From positions 496,001-560,000 of the forward strand of contig NZ_JAGFOA010000002.1 of the NCBI RefSeq assembly GCF_017592545.1: a stretch of DNA of 64,000 nt, in the 5' to 3' direction. Both the position numbers and the translations under genes were made by a program. The notes beneath the pieces were generated by a model. That model did no database searches. It was given only the letters and a program-made list of their open reading frames with translations, and was not told the DNA's origin. Positions 54,210-63,111 of this stretch are shown here, piece after piece (position 1 is the stretch's first letter; every line of letters starts with the position of its first letter). This DNA is from Microbacterium stercoris. Its GTDB lineage: Bacteria > Actinomycetota > Actinomycetes > Actinomycetales > Microbacteriaceae.

Positions 54210-54224
54210 CACCCCGATCAGCGG
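54203..54224. terminator. Small hairpin between convergent genes
   Basis: CCGCTGA (54203-54209) pairs with TCAGCGG (54218-54224) around an 8-base loop. Each arm contains the stop codon of one of the two convergent genes. Confidence 0.5.
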
Positions 54225-54715
54225 GGGCGGCGCCGCACGTAGTTGCCGGCGACGAGCCCCGCGGCGATCTCGAACCTGTTGCGCGTCGCGTCGCGCCCTG
54301 ACAGCAGGTACAGCAGGGGCATAAGGAAGCCGTAGCGGCGCCACTGCGCCTTGTGCACGGCCTCGTGCCGCAACACGGCCTCTCCGAGCGGTGTGTCGCC
54401 GGTGAGGAAGCAGCCTCCCACACACACTCCTCCGCGCGGGAACGCCCAGCGGGGGAGGCCGCGGAACACCCAGAGCCCCGCGCGGCGCTCGACGCGGCCG
54501 GTGCTCCACAGCGAGCCCCACAGCCATCCGACGGCGGTGCCCCACCAGAACCCCACGAGGCTGATCGGGGAGTCGAGCAGGACGGGCGGGATGAGCCGGT
54601 CGATCCGATCCCCGGTGCGCAGCGCCCGCTCCGCACGGATGCGGATCGTCTCCGGCAGCGAGCCGAGGTCGGCATGCGGGTGGCGGGAGGCGAGGTCGTG
54701 TGCGACCTCGGTCAT
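54218..54715 (-). CDS. Membrane-associated protein with HExxH motif
   Basis: The 165-residue product has a Trp-rich hydrophobic segment (about 52-70, LVGFWWGTAVGWLWGSLW), a second at about 129-138, and H117-E118-x2-H121 in RHEAVHKAQWRRYG, followed by E149 in NRFEIAAG. That pattern resembles a zincin-type metallopeptidase site (HExxHxxQ...E). The protein is very short for a peptidase, and activity is uncertain. Its ATGA start overlaps the stop of an arginase-fold gene, so the two are co-translated. Confidence 0.7.
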   Translation of the reverse strand: MTEVAHDLASRHPHADLGSLPETIRIRAERALRTGDRIDRLIPPVLLDSPISLVGFWWGTAVGWLWGSLWSTGRVERRAGLWVFRGLPRWAFPRGGVCVGGCFLTGDTPLGEAVLRHEAVHKAQWRRYGFLMPLLYLLSGRDATRNRFEIAAGLVAGNYVRRRPR

Positions 54716-55536
54716 GCGAGCGCTCCGATGATGCGCAGGATGGTGCCGAGATCCTCGACGGCGGCGGCCGGCGTACGGGGCGTGAAGCCCGCGATGGTCG
54801 CACCCGCCAGCGGCACCCGGGCGCGCACGGCGCCGATCGCGGCGACGAGCTGGGCGGGTGTGAGGCCGAACGGCTCGGCCCACGAGACGCCCGTGATCTC
54901 GGCCGGGTCCAGCACGTCGAGGTCGACGTGGATGTACACGCGGCGCGCGCCCGTGGCCGCGACGGCCTCGGCCAGCGCCTGCGGGTCGACCAGATCGGAC
55001 GGTGCGAGTGTGGTCAGGGAGGAGGCCGCCAGGTGCTCGTCCTCCTCGGGGTCGAGCATGCGCACACCGGCCAGCACCACGTGCGCGGGATCCACCGCGC
55101 CCGTGGCGAGCGAGAGGCCCTCGGCACCCTCACCCAGCACCGAGCGCAGCGCCATGCCGGCAAGCGCGCCGGATGGGGAGGTCTCGGGGGTGTGCAGGTC
55201 GGCGTGCGCGTCGAACCAGAGCACTGCGAGCGGGCCCTCTCCCGCCTCCGCCACGTGGCCGATCGCTCCCACCGACACCGAGCAGTCGCCGCCGATGACG
55301 ATCGCTGGCGGCTCGACGTCGGCGAGCGCGGTGGACAGCGCGATGCGCGTGCGCAGCAGCGCGCTCGCCCGCTGCACCCCGGTGCCCAGCTGCTCGCCCG
55401 CCTCCAGCGGCACGTCGACGAAGGTGCACGCCGACCGTGGCAGATCGCCCGCGATCGCCTCGGCCCCGTCGACATGCGCCATCGCGCGCGACGACGGCGA
55501 ACCCTGCCATTGCGGCACCACTACGAACCGAGCCAT
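54712..55536 (-). CDS. Arginase/agmatinase-family protein with an altered metal site
   Basis: The 274-residue product has the arginase fold with DAHAD (D109, H111, D113) and DLDVLDP (D205, D207, D210). In the first metal motif GGDHS the histidine is replaced by cysteine (GGDCS, C85). That changes a ligand of one manganese ion, so normal arginase activity is doubtful; family members with changed sites include formiminoglutamase-like and non-catalytic proteins. The ATG at 55536 starts directly before the first strand RFVVVPQWQGS. It is co-translated with the HExxH protein. Confidence 0.85.
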   Translation of the reverse strand: MARFVVVPQWQGSPSSRAMAHVDGAEAIAGDLPRSACTFVDVPLEAGEQLGTGVQRASALLRTRIALSTALADVEPPAIVIGGDCSVSVGAIGHVAEAGEGPLAVLWFDAHADLHTPETSPSGALAGMALRSVLGEGAEGLSLATGAVDPAHVVLAGVRMLDPEEDEHLAASSLTTLAPSDLVDPQALAEAVAATGARRVYIHVDLDVLDPAEITGVSWAEPFGLTPAQLVAAIGAVRARVPLAGATIAGFTPRTPAAAVEDLGTILRIIGALA

Positions 55537-55595
55537 AGCTCTCATCCTGCCCCGGATCGGCATCGGGCGGTGGAAGATCCGCGGGCCGCGAACGA

Positions 55596-55631
55596 CGCGA
55601 CGCCCGCTCCCCGGAGGGAACGGGCGTCGCG
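55596..55631 (-). terminator. Terminator of the TPM-TPM-PspA operon
   Basis: CGCGACGCCCG (55596-55606) pairs with CGGGCGTCGCG (55621-55631), an 11-bp stem that starts 12 bases after the pspA stop. Confidence 0.75.
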
Positions 55632-55642
55632 ATCGGGACGGC

Positions 55643-56380
55643 TCAGGATCCGAGCTGGCCCTGGGGCTGGCCACCTGCCTTGAGGGCCGCGAGACGGGCC
55701 TCGACCTCGGTGAGCTCGCCGAGGTCGTCGAGGCTCTCGAACTGCGCGTCGAGCGAGGAAGCGGCGAGCTCCTGCTGACCCGCGGCGCGGGCCTCGACGC
55801 GACGCACCTTCTCCTCGAAGCGGCCGAGGTCGCTGGTCGGGTCCATCACGTTGATCGACTTGACCGCGTCGTGCACCTTGGTCTGGGCCTCGGCCGTCTT
55901 CTGACGCGCGAGCAGCTCACTGCGCTTGGCCCGGAGCTCCTCGAGCTTGAACTTCATGCCGTTGAGCCCGCTCTTGAGCTTCTCGACGACCTCGTTCTGA
56001 GCGGCCAGCTGCGGGGCCGTGGTCTTGACCTCGTTCTCGGCCGAGATCTGGCGCTGCAGGGCGACCTTGGCGAGGTTGTCGAACTTGTCGGCGTCGACCG
56101 CGTCGCCCGATGCGCGCAGCTCGTCGGCCTTGCGGCTGGCGGCGATCGCCTTGTTGCCCCACTCCGTCGCCGCCTGCTTGTCCTCGGCGTGGTCGCGCTC
56201 GAGCAGGCGCAGGTTGCCGATGGTCTCGGCGATCGCGGCCTCGGCGTCCGCGATGTTGTTGGTGTAATCGCGCACCAGCTGGTCGAGCATCTTCTCCGGG
56301 TCCTCGGCCTGGTCGAGGAGAGCGTTGATGTTCGCCTTCATGAGTGTCGAGATGCGCCCGAAGATGGACTGCTTTGCCAT
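55643..56380 (-). CDS. pspA: PspA/IM30-family membrane-stress protein
   Basis: The 245-residue product is a coiled-coil PspA/Vipp1-type ESCRT-III-like protein: SIFGRISTLMKANINALLDQAEDPEKMLDQLVRDY at the N-terminus (amphipathic membrane-binding helix), then long helices with heptads to about residue 215, and a Gln/Gly tail. PspA binds damaged membranes and stabilises them. The ATG at 56380 is the family start. Two TPM-domain genes lie upstream in the same direction, a known association. Confidence 0.92.
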   Translation of the reverse strand: MAKQSIFGRISTLMKANINALLDQAEDPEKMLDQLVRDYTNNIADAEAAIAETIGNLRLLERDHAEDKQAATEWGNKAIAASRKADELRASGDAVDADKFDNLAKVALQRQISAENEVKTTAPQLAAQNEVVEKLKSGLNGMKFKLEELRAKRSELLARQKTAEAQTKVHDAVKSINVMDPTSDLGRFEEKVRRVEARAAGQQELAASSLDAQFESLDDLGELTEVEARLAALKAGGQPQGQLGS

Positions 56381-56436
56381 GGTTTGCCTTTCGTCGGCGT
56401 GGTTACAACGTATGGAAAGGGGGCCTAGTGGTGAGT

Positions 56437-58368
56437 CTAGAAGCGACGGCCACCGGAGGACGAGTGCCTGCCGGAGCTGCGGGACGACGAGCGCGACGAC
56501 CCGCCGGACCAGGATCGGGAACGCGATCGCGACGAGGAGCCGCCCCAGCCCGAGGACGATCCGGATGATCCACCGCCTTCGCCGCCGAAGGCACCGGTGA
56601 GGGCGCCGAAGACGAGACCGAGCAGGAGGCCCCCGATGGCTCCCGCGCCCCCGGCGGCGTTCGCCCCGAGCAGCACGCCCATCACGCCTCCCACAACGGC
56701 GCCGACGCCCGCCTTCGCCCCCATGTCGTCCCCGTCGGCGGCGCGCGAGGAGCGCAGGGAGCTCAACGAGGGCCGCGGCGGGCGGGCCCAGGATCCGTCG
56801 CGGCGCGCCCCGTCGTCGCCTCCGTGAGCCGCGATGCGCGCGGTCGAACGCTCGCCGAGCGAACCCTGCACCTGCTCGGCCATGGCCAGGGCGGCCCGGA
56901 CGTGCGCCGACTTCGTCTCGGGATCGTCGGCCGTGCGCGCGAGCGCGAGCTCGTTCTGCGCGGAGCTGAGCTTCGCCAGCACGCCCGCGGTGACCCGGCC
57001 TGCGCGGGCGCTCACGGAGTTCTCGGCGACCCGCAGCGCGGCCGCGACGCGGTCGATCTCGCGGTCGCCCGTCGCCTCGATCGTGGTGCGGGCGAACGAC
57101 GGCAGCGGCGGCCCGCTTGCCTCGGCGGGGGTCGCGACGGCCGCGGGGGTCTCGGCGAGCGCGAAGCCCGCCACGGCGCTGTGCAGCTGCGTGACCTCGG
57201 CGAGGTCGCGTTCGATCTCGCGAACGGCCGTGGTGATCTCGTTCGCGCTGCGGCGGCCCGCGGCGTCCCTCAGCCGGGCGAGCCATTCGTCGGCGTGCGC
57301 GAGACGCTCGCGCATCTCGTCGGGGTCGTCGCCGATGCCGGCGAGACGGTCGGGTGCCACCGTGCTGCCCAGGGTCTGGAGGTGCGTCTCGGCGGCGCGC
57401 ACGAGCGCATCCGCCTCCGTACGGGCCATCGTGAGCCGCTCGAGCGTGGCGGCCGCGTCCTTCGCGACGCCCCGCAGCTCGGCGAGCCGGCGCCGGCGCT
57501 CGTCCAGCGCGCGATCCACCTGTCCGCAGAGGCGCAGGATCTCGTCGGTCCAGGAGCGCGACTCGGCGGTGGAGTCCTCCGTGACGTCCTGGAGCAGCGT
57601 CTGCAGCTCGAACGCGCGGCTCAGCTTCGCGCGGCCCTCGGTGAGCACCGCCTGGTACTCGGAGGTCGCCGCGTCGCCGAACTCGGCCGTGACGAAGCCC
57701 AGCTCCTGCTCGCTCGTGCGCAGGGCCTCATCGGCGCGCACCAGCGTGACCGCGGCGCGCTTCTTCTGCCCCTCGAGGGTGCGCAGCTCGGCCGCCCTGG
57801 CCGCCCGCCGGCGAGCGCGCAGCACGAGCTGGGTCACCACCCAGATGAGCGCCGCCAGCACCAGCACACCGAGCACCCAGACCCACCAGGGCAGCGGCAC
57901 CTCGTCGAACTCGTCGGCGACGTATTCCACCCCGCCGGCCCAGTCGTCGTCTGCGAGGTACCCGGATCCGAGGCCCTCCTCGATCTCCTGCACACGCTGC
58001 AGCGAGAGGTCGCTGTCGGTGTGGAAGCTCAGGGCGAGGCTGCGGCCCTCGGTCGCGATCGCGAGCAGGTGCTGATCCGGCGCGAGGTTGTTCAGCGTGG
58101 CGGTGCGAGCGGCCCAGTCGCCGGCGTTGGACGGGCTCTCGAAGTTCTCGACGAACACCACATAGAGCTCCGGGCGGTCGCTCTTGTCGGCGAGGGCGGC
58201 CAGCTTCGCTTCGAGCCGCTCCTCCTGTGCATCCGTCAGCACATCCGACTCGTCGAGCAGGTAGCCGGCTCCGAGTTCGACCGGCTCGCTGGCGCGCGCG
58301 ATCGAGAGCGGGGCGAGCGAGAGCACGGCCGCGAGCACCGTCGCGCCGAGCGACACCGCGGGCCGCAT
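56437..58368 (-). CDS. TPM-domain membrane protein with coiled-coil and Ser/Gly/Arg tail (second paralogue)
   Basis: The 643-residue product has a signal peptide (to about residue 27), an extracytoplasmic TPM domain (about 28-150, GYLLDESDVLTDAQEERLEAKLAAL and VVFVENFESPSNAGDWAARTA), a transmembrane helix at about 160-180, and a long helical cytoplasmic region. It ends with a Gly-rich glycine-zipper-like segment and a Ser/Gly/Arg tail. TPM domains are thought to act in membrane-protein quality control. It is a diverged duplicate of the gene directly upstream, to which it is joined by a 1-base stop-start overlap, and it precedes pspA by 56 bases. Confidence 0.85.
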   Translation of the reverse strand: MRPAVSLGATVLAAVLSLAPLSIARASEPVELGAGYLLDESDVLTDAQEERLEAKLAALADKSDRPELYVVFVENFESPSNAGDWAARTATLNNLAPDQHLLAIATEGRSLALSFHTDSDLSLQRVQEIEEGLGSGYLADDDWAGGVEYVADEFDEVPLPWWVWVLGVLVLAALIWVVTQLVLRARRRAARAAELRTLEGQKKRAAVTLVRADEALRTSEQELGFVTAEFGDAATSEYQAVLTEGRAKLSRAFELQTLLQDVTEDSTAESRSWTDEILRLCGQVDRALDERRRRLAELRGVAKDAAATLERLTMARTEADALVRAAETHLQTLGSTVAPDRLAGIGDDPDEMRERLAHADEWLARLRDAAGRRSANEITTAVREIERDLAEVTQLHSAVAGFALAETPAAVATPAEASGPPLPSFARTTIEATGDREIDRVAAALRVAENSVSARAGRVTAGVLAKLSSAQNELALARTADDPETKSAHVRAALAMAEQVQGSLGERSTARIAAHGGDDGARRDGSWARPPRPSLSSLRSSRAADGDDMGAKAGVGAVVGGVMGVLLGANAAGGAGAIGGLLLGLVFGALTGAFGGEGGGSSGSSSGWGGSSSRSRSRSWSGGSSRSSSRSSGRHSSSGGRRF

Positions 58369-60377
58369 CAGAAGCGACCGCCGCTGCGCCGTCCGCTGCG
58401 TCCGCCGCCGAAGCCGCCGCCCCGAGAGATGCCGCCGCCGAAGCCGCCGCCGCGTGAGATGCCGCCGCCGAAGCCGCCGCCGAGACCACCGCCCCAGCCC
58501 GAGCTGCCGCGTCGCGATCCGCCGCCCGCGATCAGGCCGCCGATGATGCCGCCCACGAGACCGTCGACCATGCCGCCGCCGCCGCGCATGCCGCCGCCGA
58601 AGCCTCCGCCGCCAAAGCCTCCGCCCATGCCGCCGCCCCATTCAGAGGACTGCACGTCGGCCTGCGCGAGCCGGATGGCTTCCGACGCGAGCTGGAGCGC
58701 TCGCTGCGCGCGCTGGAGCGACTGACCGGGGTCGGTCTGCTGCAGCGACTCCGCGCGCGACAGCTCGGCGCCCGCCTCGGCGAGGCGGGTGCGGGCCGGG
58801 GCGCCGACCGCGCCGCGTCGGGAAGCGATGTACTCCTCCGCGCCCGTGACCTGGCTGCGTGCCTGCAGCAGGGTCTGGCCGAGCATCTGCAGGGCGCGCT
58901 GGGCGTTGCCCACCACGCCGTCGATGCGGGCGTTGGCCTGTTCGAGGGCCGCCAGCAGCGTCTTCGGGCTGCGTGCCGCGCCGCCGAGATTCTGCTTCGC
59001 CTGCGCGATGGCCTGCTCGGTCGCCGAGATCGTGGCGGTGATATCGGGCGCCGAGGGGAGCGCGCGCGCCTGAGCGAGGTCCTGCTCGAGCTCGGCGACC
59101 AGCGCGGAGGCCTGGCGCTCGGCGGCCCCCAGCGCCTGACCGAGGTCGATCACCGCCTTCTCCAGCTCGGCTGACTGCGCGATGGCCTGCTCTGCCGCGC
59201 GGATGGAGACCGCCGCCGCCGCGCCGTCTCCTGCGCCGACCGCCGTCTGCGCCGTCGCCAGCTGCTCGTCGACGAAGGCGAGGCGCGCCTCGACCTGAGC
59301 CGGATTGTCGGCGACGACCGAGATCTCCTCAGCCGCGTAGTGCTGCTGCAGCGCGTCGAGCGCGGCGGCCACACGCGCGGGACGCTCGGCGGCGGCTGCG
59401 CGGCGGCGCTGGGCCTCGCCGAGAGCGGCGGGCGCATCCCGCTCGATGTGGCGCAGTTCGGCGAAGGCCGCGGCCTTCTGCTCGAGGATGTCGTTCGCCT
59501 CTTCGCACAGACGGATGATCTCCGCGTTCCAGACACGCTGATCCTGCTCGGTGTCCTTCTCGTGGTCGTCGAGTCGCTGCTTGAGCTCGAAAGCCTGAGT
59601 GAGGTGCGCCTTGGCCTCCTGCAGGGAGTTCGAGAACTCGCCCGTGGGCTCCTCGCCGAACTCGGCTACCGCGAAGCCGAGCTCCTGCTCGCTCGCGCGC
59701 ACGGCGTCGTCCGTGGCGACCAGCGCGGAGGAGGCGCGGCGCGAGAGCTCCTCGGTGCTGATGTCGGGCTCGACGGTCGCACCATCCGCGCCCGCTGCGC
59801 CGGCCTGGCCCCTGCGTCGCCGCGACATCGCGTACGCGATGCCCGCGCCGCCCCCGACGACCACCACGCCGCCGAGGACCCACGGCAGAGCCGATCCGCC
59901 GCCGCCTGCGAAGCCGTCGGCTGCGGCGTCGATCGCGCCCGCCCAGTCGTCCTGCGAGAGGTAGGGCATGAGGGAGTCCTCGATCTGGGCGCGGCGGCTC
60001 TCGGAGACCGGGCCGCCCTCAGGCGAGGAGAGGGCGAACTGCCGCCCCTCGGTGGCGACGGCGAGCAGATACTGGTCGCCGCCGAGCCCGTTCAGCACGG
60101 CCGTCTCATCGGCCCAGGCCACCCGGTCGGTCGGGTTCTCGAACGTGTCGACGAACACGACCCACAGATCGGCCTCGGACGAGTCGAAGAGCTCCTGGAG
60201 CCGGGCGTTCGCGTCGGCCTCCTGCGCGTCGGTGAGCACATCGGACACGTCGGTGACGAAGCCCGAGCCGAACTGCACCGGCTCGGCGGCGAGCGCGGGC
60301 GCGCCCGCCCACATCGAGGCGGCGACCAGACCCAGCGCCGCGATCGCGCGCCACGTCGTTGTTCTCCGTGCTCGCAT
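58368..60377 (-). CDS. TPM-domain membrane protein with coiled-coil and Gly-rich tail (first paralogue)
   Basis: The 669-residue product has a signal peptide (cleaved near AALAAEP), an extracytoplasmic TPM domain (FGSGFVTDVSDVLTDAQEADANARLQELF, WVVFVDTFENPTDRVAWADETA), one transmembrane helix near 190-210, and a long helical coiled-coil region rich in Ala, Glu and Gln. The tail of about 90 residues is built of GGGFGGG-type repeats with Arg and ends RRSGGRF. The start at 60377 gives a normal signal peptide; an ATG at 60389 is possible. It heads the TPM-TPM-PspA operon, probably an envelope-stress unit. Confidence 0.86.
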   Translation of the reverse strand: MRARRTTTWRAIAALGLVAASMWAGAPALAAEPVQFGSGFVTDVSDVLTDAQEADANARLQELFDSSEADLWVVFVDTFENPTDRVAWADETAVLNGLGGDQYLLAVATEGRQFALSSPEGGPVSESRRAQIEDSLMPYLSQDDWAGAIDAAADGFAGGGGSALPWVLGGVVVVGGGAGIAYAMSRRRRGQAGAAGADGATVEPDISTEELSRRASSALVATDDAVRASEQELGFAVAEFGEEPTGEFSNSLQEAKAHLTQAFELKQRLDDHEKDTEQDQRVWNAEIIRLCEEANDILEQKAAAFAELRHIERDAPAALGEAQRRRAAAAERPARVAAALDALQQHYAAEEISVVADNPAQVEARLAFVDEQLATAQTAVGAGDGAAAAVSIRAAEQAIAQSAELEKAVIDLGQALGAAERQASALVAELEQDLAQARALPSAPDITATISATEQAIAQAKQNLGGAARSPKTLLAALEQANARIDGVVGNAQRALQMLGQTLLQARSQVTGAEEYIASRRGAVGAPARTRLAEAGAELSRAESLQQTDPGQSLQRAQRALQLASEAIRLAQADVQSSEWGGGMGGGFGGGGFGGGMRGGGGMVDGLVGGIIGGLIAGGGSRRGSSGWGGGLGGGFGGGISRGGGFGGGISRGGGFGGGRSGRRSGGRF

Positions 60378-60519
60378 CGCGACCCCCATCCGATCCTGGA
60401 TCCCGTCACGGCGTCGGACGGTCTCAGGTGCGATCCTATGCACCGCGCGGCATGTGCCATAGGGCAGTTCGCCCCCTGCGAAAAGCGGTCCGCGCACAGA
60501 GAGAACCTAGGCTTTCGGG

Positions 60520-61353
60520 GTGGACGATCGATACGGATCCGATGTGCTGGCTGCCGGCTGGCAGAGCCGCGGCGCGAAGGCGGTGCCGAAGGTGCCCGCC
60601 GAGATCGACCTCGTGGTCGAGGTGGCGGGCGACGGCTTCTGCGGCGCGATCACCCGCCGCGAGGGCGGCACGGTGGAGCTGGAGGACGGCAAGGGGCGCC
60701 GGCGCCTGTTCCCCCTGGGGCGCGGCTTCCTGATCGACGGCGAGCCCATCGAGCTGGTGGTGCCTCAGGCGCAGCCGCAGGGACGGCGCCGCACCGCATC
60801 CGGATCGTTCGCGGCTCCGGATCAGCGTGCCCGCGTCGCGCTGCCGCACCGCATCCTCGTCGAGGGAAAGCACGATGCCGAGCTCGTCGAGAAGGTGTGG
60901 GGCGCCGACCTGCGCGTCGAGGGTGTGGCCGTCGAGTTTCTCGAGGGCGTCGACAAGCTGCCCGACCTGCTGCGCGATGAGCCGCCCGGACCGGGGCGCC
61001 GATACGGCGTGCTCGTGGATCATCTTGTGCCCGGCTCGAAGGAGCAGCGCATCGCGCGCGCGATCGAGCAGAGCCCGCACGGGCCGCACATGCGCATCGT
61101 CGGGCATCCGTTCATCGACGTGTGGCAGTGCGTGAAGCCCGCCTCGGTGGGCATCCCCGCCTGGCCCGAGGTGCCCAAGGGCGAGGACTGGAAGAAGGGC
61201 GTCTGCCGGCGTCTCGGATGGCCGTACGCCGAGCAGGCCGACACCGCGCGGGCGTGGCAGCACATCCTGTCGAAGGTGACGACCTTCCGTGACATCGAGC
61301 CGACGCTGCTCGGCCGTGTCGAGGAGCTCATCGACTTCGTCACAGCTCCCTGA
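60520..61353 (+). CDS. DUF3097-family protein
   Basis: The 277-residue product is an actinobacterial conserved protein of unknown function. The first 80 residues form a strand-rich domain (KVPAEIDLVVEVAGDGFCGAITRREGGTVELEDGKGRRRLFPL). The rest contains a Toprim-like pattern, RILVEGKHDAELVEKVWGADLR followed by YGVLVDHLVPGSKEQRIA, which would be the E and DxD acidic sites. A nucleic-acid role is therefore possible. The GTG at 60520 is the only suitable start. trmB follows after 14 bases, so the two may be co-transcribed. Confidence 0.85.
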   Translation: MDDRYGSDVLAAGWQSRGAKAVPKVPAEIDLVVEVAGDGFCGAITRREGGTVELEDGKGRRRLFPLGRGFLIDGEPIELVVPQAQPQGRRRTASGSFAAPDQRARVALPHRILVEGKHDAELVEKVWGADLRVEGVAVEFLEGVDKLPDLLRDEPPGPGRRYGVLVDHLVPGSKEQRIARAIEQSPHGPHMRIVGHPFIDVWQCVKPASVGIPAWPEVPKGEDWKKGVCRRLGWPYAEQADTARAWQHILSKVTTFRDIEPTLLGRVEELIDFVTAP

Positions 61354-61367
61354 AATACGCTTGCCGG

Positions 61368-62150
61368 ATGCCCGAAGAGCTTTCCGTGGACGCACCCGCC
61401 GGCGATCCGGCCGAGGACGAGTCGACCTTCCGCAAGCAGCCCGTCTCGTTCGTGCGCCGCAGCGGCAGGATGTCCGACGCGCAGGAGCGCGCATGGACCG
61501 AACTCGCCCCGTTCTACGCGTTCGACGTGCCGCGCGACGTCGCCTCGACATCCGTGCATCCGCAGGCCCGCCTGGTGCCGTCCGAGGTCTACGGCCGCGA
61601 GGCTCCGCTGACCGTGGAGATCGGATCCGGTCAGGGGCACGCCATCGTGTCGGCCGCTGCGGCCCACCCGCACAACGACTACCTCGCCGTCGAGGTGTTC
61701 CGTGCGGGGCTCGCCCGCACGATGCTCGACGCCGACCGTGCTGGCGCGAAGAACCTGCGTCTGGTCGAGGCGAACGCGCCCGAGGTGCTCGAGACGCTGC
61801 TGCCCGAGGGCGCCGCCTCGGAGGTGTGGGTGTTCTTCCCCGACCCGTGGCACAAGGCCCGTCACAACAAGCGTCGCCTCGTGAAGGAGGGCTTCGGCGA
61901 GATCGCCGGGCGCGCACTGCGTGACGGGGGACTGCTGCGCCTGGCGACCGACTGGGAGGACTACGCGCTGCAGATGCGCGAGGTGCTCGACGCCGATCCG
62001 TTCTTCGAGCGCGCGTTCGAGGGATCGGACGATCCCGAGCAGGACTGGGCGCCGCGGTTCGAGGGCCGCGTGATGACCGCCTTCGAGCGCAAGGGCCTGA
62101 ACACGGGCCGCGCGATCCGCGATCTCACCTACCGTCGCGTCGCGCGCTGA
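61368..62150 (+). CDS. trmB: tRNA (guanine-N7)-methyltransferase
   Basis: The 260-residue enzyme methylates G46 in the variable loop of tRNAs with S-adenosylmethionine. The SAM motif is VEIGSGQGHAIVSAA, and the family hallmark FFPDPWHKARHNKRRLV is followed by LATDWEDYALQM. An acidic N-terminal extension of about 25 residues precedes the catalytic domain, as in other actinobacteria. It lies between DUF3097 and a membrane protein gene that starts 17 bases on. Confidence 0.95.
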   Translation: MPEELSVDAPAGDPAEDESTFRKQPVSFVRRSGRMSDAQERAWTELAPFYAFDVPRDVASTSVHPQARLVPSEVYGREAPLTVEIGSGQGHAIVSAAAAHPHNDYLAVEVFRAGLARTMLDADRAGAKNLRLVEANAPEVLETLLPEGAASEVWVFFPDPWHKARHNKRRLVKEGFGEIAGRALRDGGLLRLATDWEDYALQMREVLDADPFFERAFEGSDDPEQDWAPRFEGRVMTAFERKGLNTGRAIRDLTYRRVAR

Positions 62151-62167
62151 TCCGGGGCCGACCGATC

Positions 62168-63028
62168 GTGGCCAGGACGCACGCGCCGGTGGACGACCTG
62201 CATCCGCCTCTCGACCCGCGGGTGCTGGCCGCCGCGCTGCTGGTGTGCCTCGCCGCGCCGGCGTTCTTCGTGCTGCAGCAGCCGTGGGTCGGCTGGACGC
62301 TCCTGGCCGCGGGGCTCGTCGCCGCCGCGGTCCTCGACCGCCGTGACCCGGCGGGGCTCGCACGGCGGCCGGGACTGACGCGCGACCTCTCGCTGATCGC
62401 GGTCGGTCTCTGCATCGTCAGCTCGATGTCTCTGGCCGCGCGCCTGGACAACGCATCCATGGCGCTGTTCACCCTCGTGCTCGGCGGCGCCGTCGCCGTG
62501 CCGTACGTGCTGTCGCGCTTCGTCTATCGCGACCACGTGGTGCGCTTCCCCTGGCGCGGAGGCGGACGGTGGGGACGCCTGCAGTGGGGATGGCTCGTCG
62601 CCGTGCTCGTGCTCGGATGGACGATCCTGCCGTTCTACTTCATCACCAGCGGCGTCTATCGCAATTGGCCGGTGGTCGACACTCCTGAGCTCATCGCCCG
62701 CCTGTTCGTCGGCGTCGGAGCCGTCGGCATCTGGGATGAGCTGTTCTTCATCTGCACGGTCTTCGCGGCCCTGCGCCGTCATCTGCCGGATGTCGCCGCC
62801 AACGTCCTCCAGGCGATCGTCTTCGTCTCCTTCCTCTGGGAACTCGGCTACCGCGAGTGGGGGCCGCTGCTCACGATTCCGTTCGCGCTGCTGCAGGGCA
62901 TGATCTTCCTGCGCACCCGCTCGCTCGGCTACGTCGTGACGGTGCATCTGCTGTTCGATGCGGTGGTGTTCCTGGTGCTCGTGCACGCGCACAATCCGGG
63001 TGTGCTGGACGGCCTCTTCCTCGTCTGA
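62168..63028 (+). CDS. CPBP-family intramembrane protease-like protein
   Basis: The 286-residue product has about eight hydrophobic helices. The segment VGIWDELFFICTVFAALRR matches the CPBP (Abi/CAAX) motif EExxxR only partly: the first Glu is Asp and the Arg is not at +4. Later motifs are FVSFLWELG and VTVHLLFDAVVFL (H followed by D in place of Asn). It may be a weakly active or inactive member. The GTG at 62168 gives a short basic N-terminus. Confidence 0.72.
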   Translation: MARTHAPVDDLHPPLDPRVLAAALLVCLAAPAFFVLQQPWVGWTLLAAGLVAAAVLDRRDPAGLARRPGLTRDLSLIAVGLCIVSSMSLAARLDNASMALFTLVLGGAVAVPYVLSRFVYRDHVVRFPWRGGGRWGRLQWGWLVAVLVLGWTILPFYFITSGVYRNWPVVDTPELIARLFVGVGAVGIWDELFFICTVFAALRRHLPDVAANVLQAIVFVSFLWELGYREWGPLLTIPFALLQGMIFLRTRSLGYVVTVHLLFDAVVFLVLVHAHNPGVLDGLFLV

Positions 63029-63111
63029 GAGGTCGAGCTGGGTGGTCGCACACTCGCTGCCATCTGTCAACCCTCCGGGGGGAAATCGCTGTGGCAGGCA
63101 TGCTTGAACCC

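Noticed and set aside
58430..58640. GCCGCCGAAGCC-type DNA repeats that might be taken for a CRISPR or satellite array
   Set aside because: They encode the Gly-rich tail of a TPM protein in frame, and no spacers are present.
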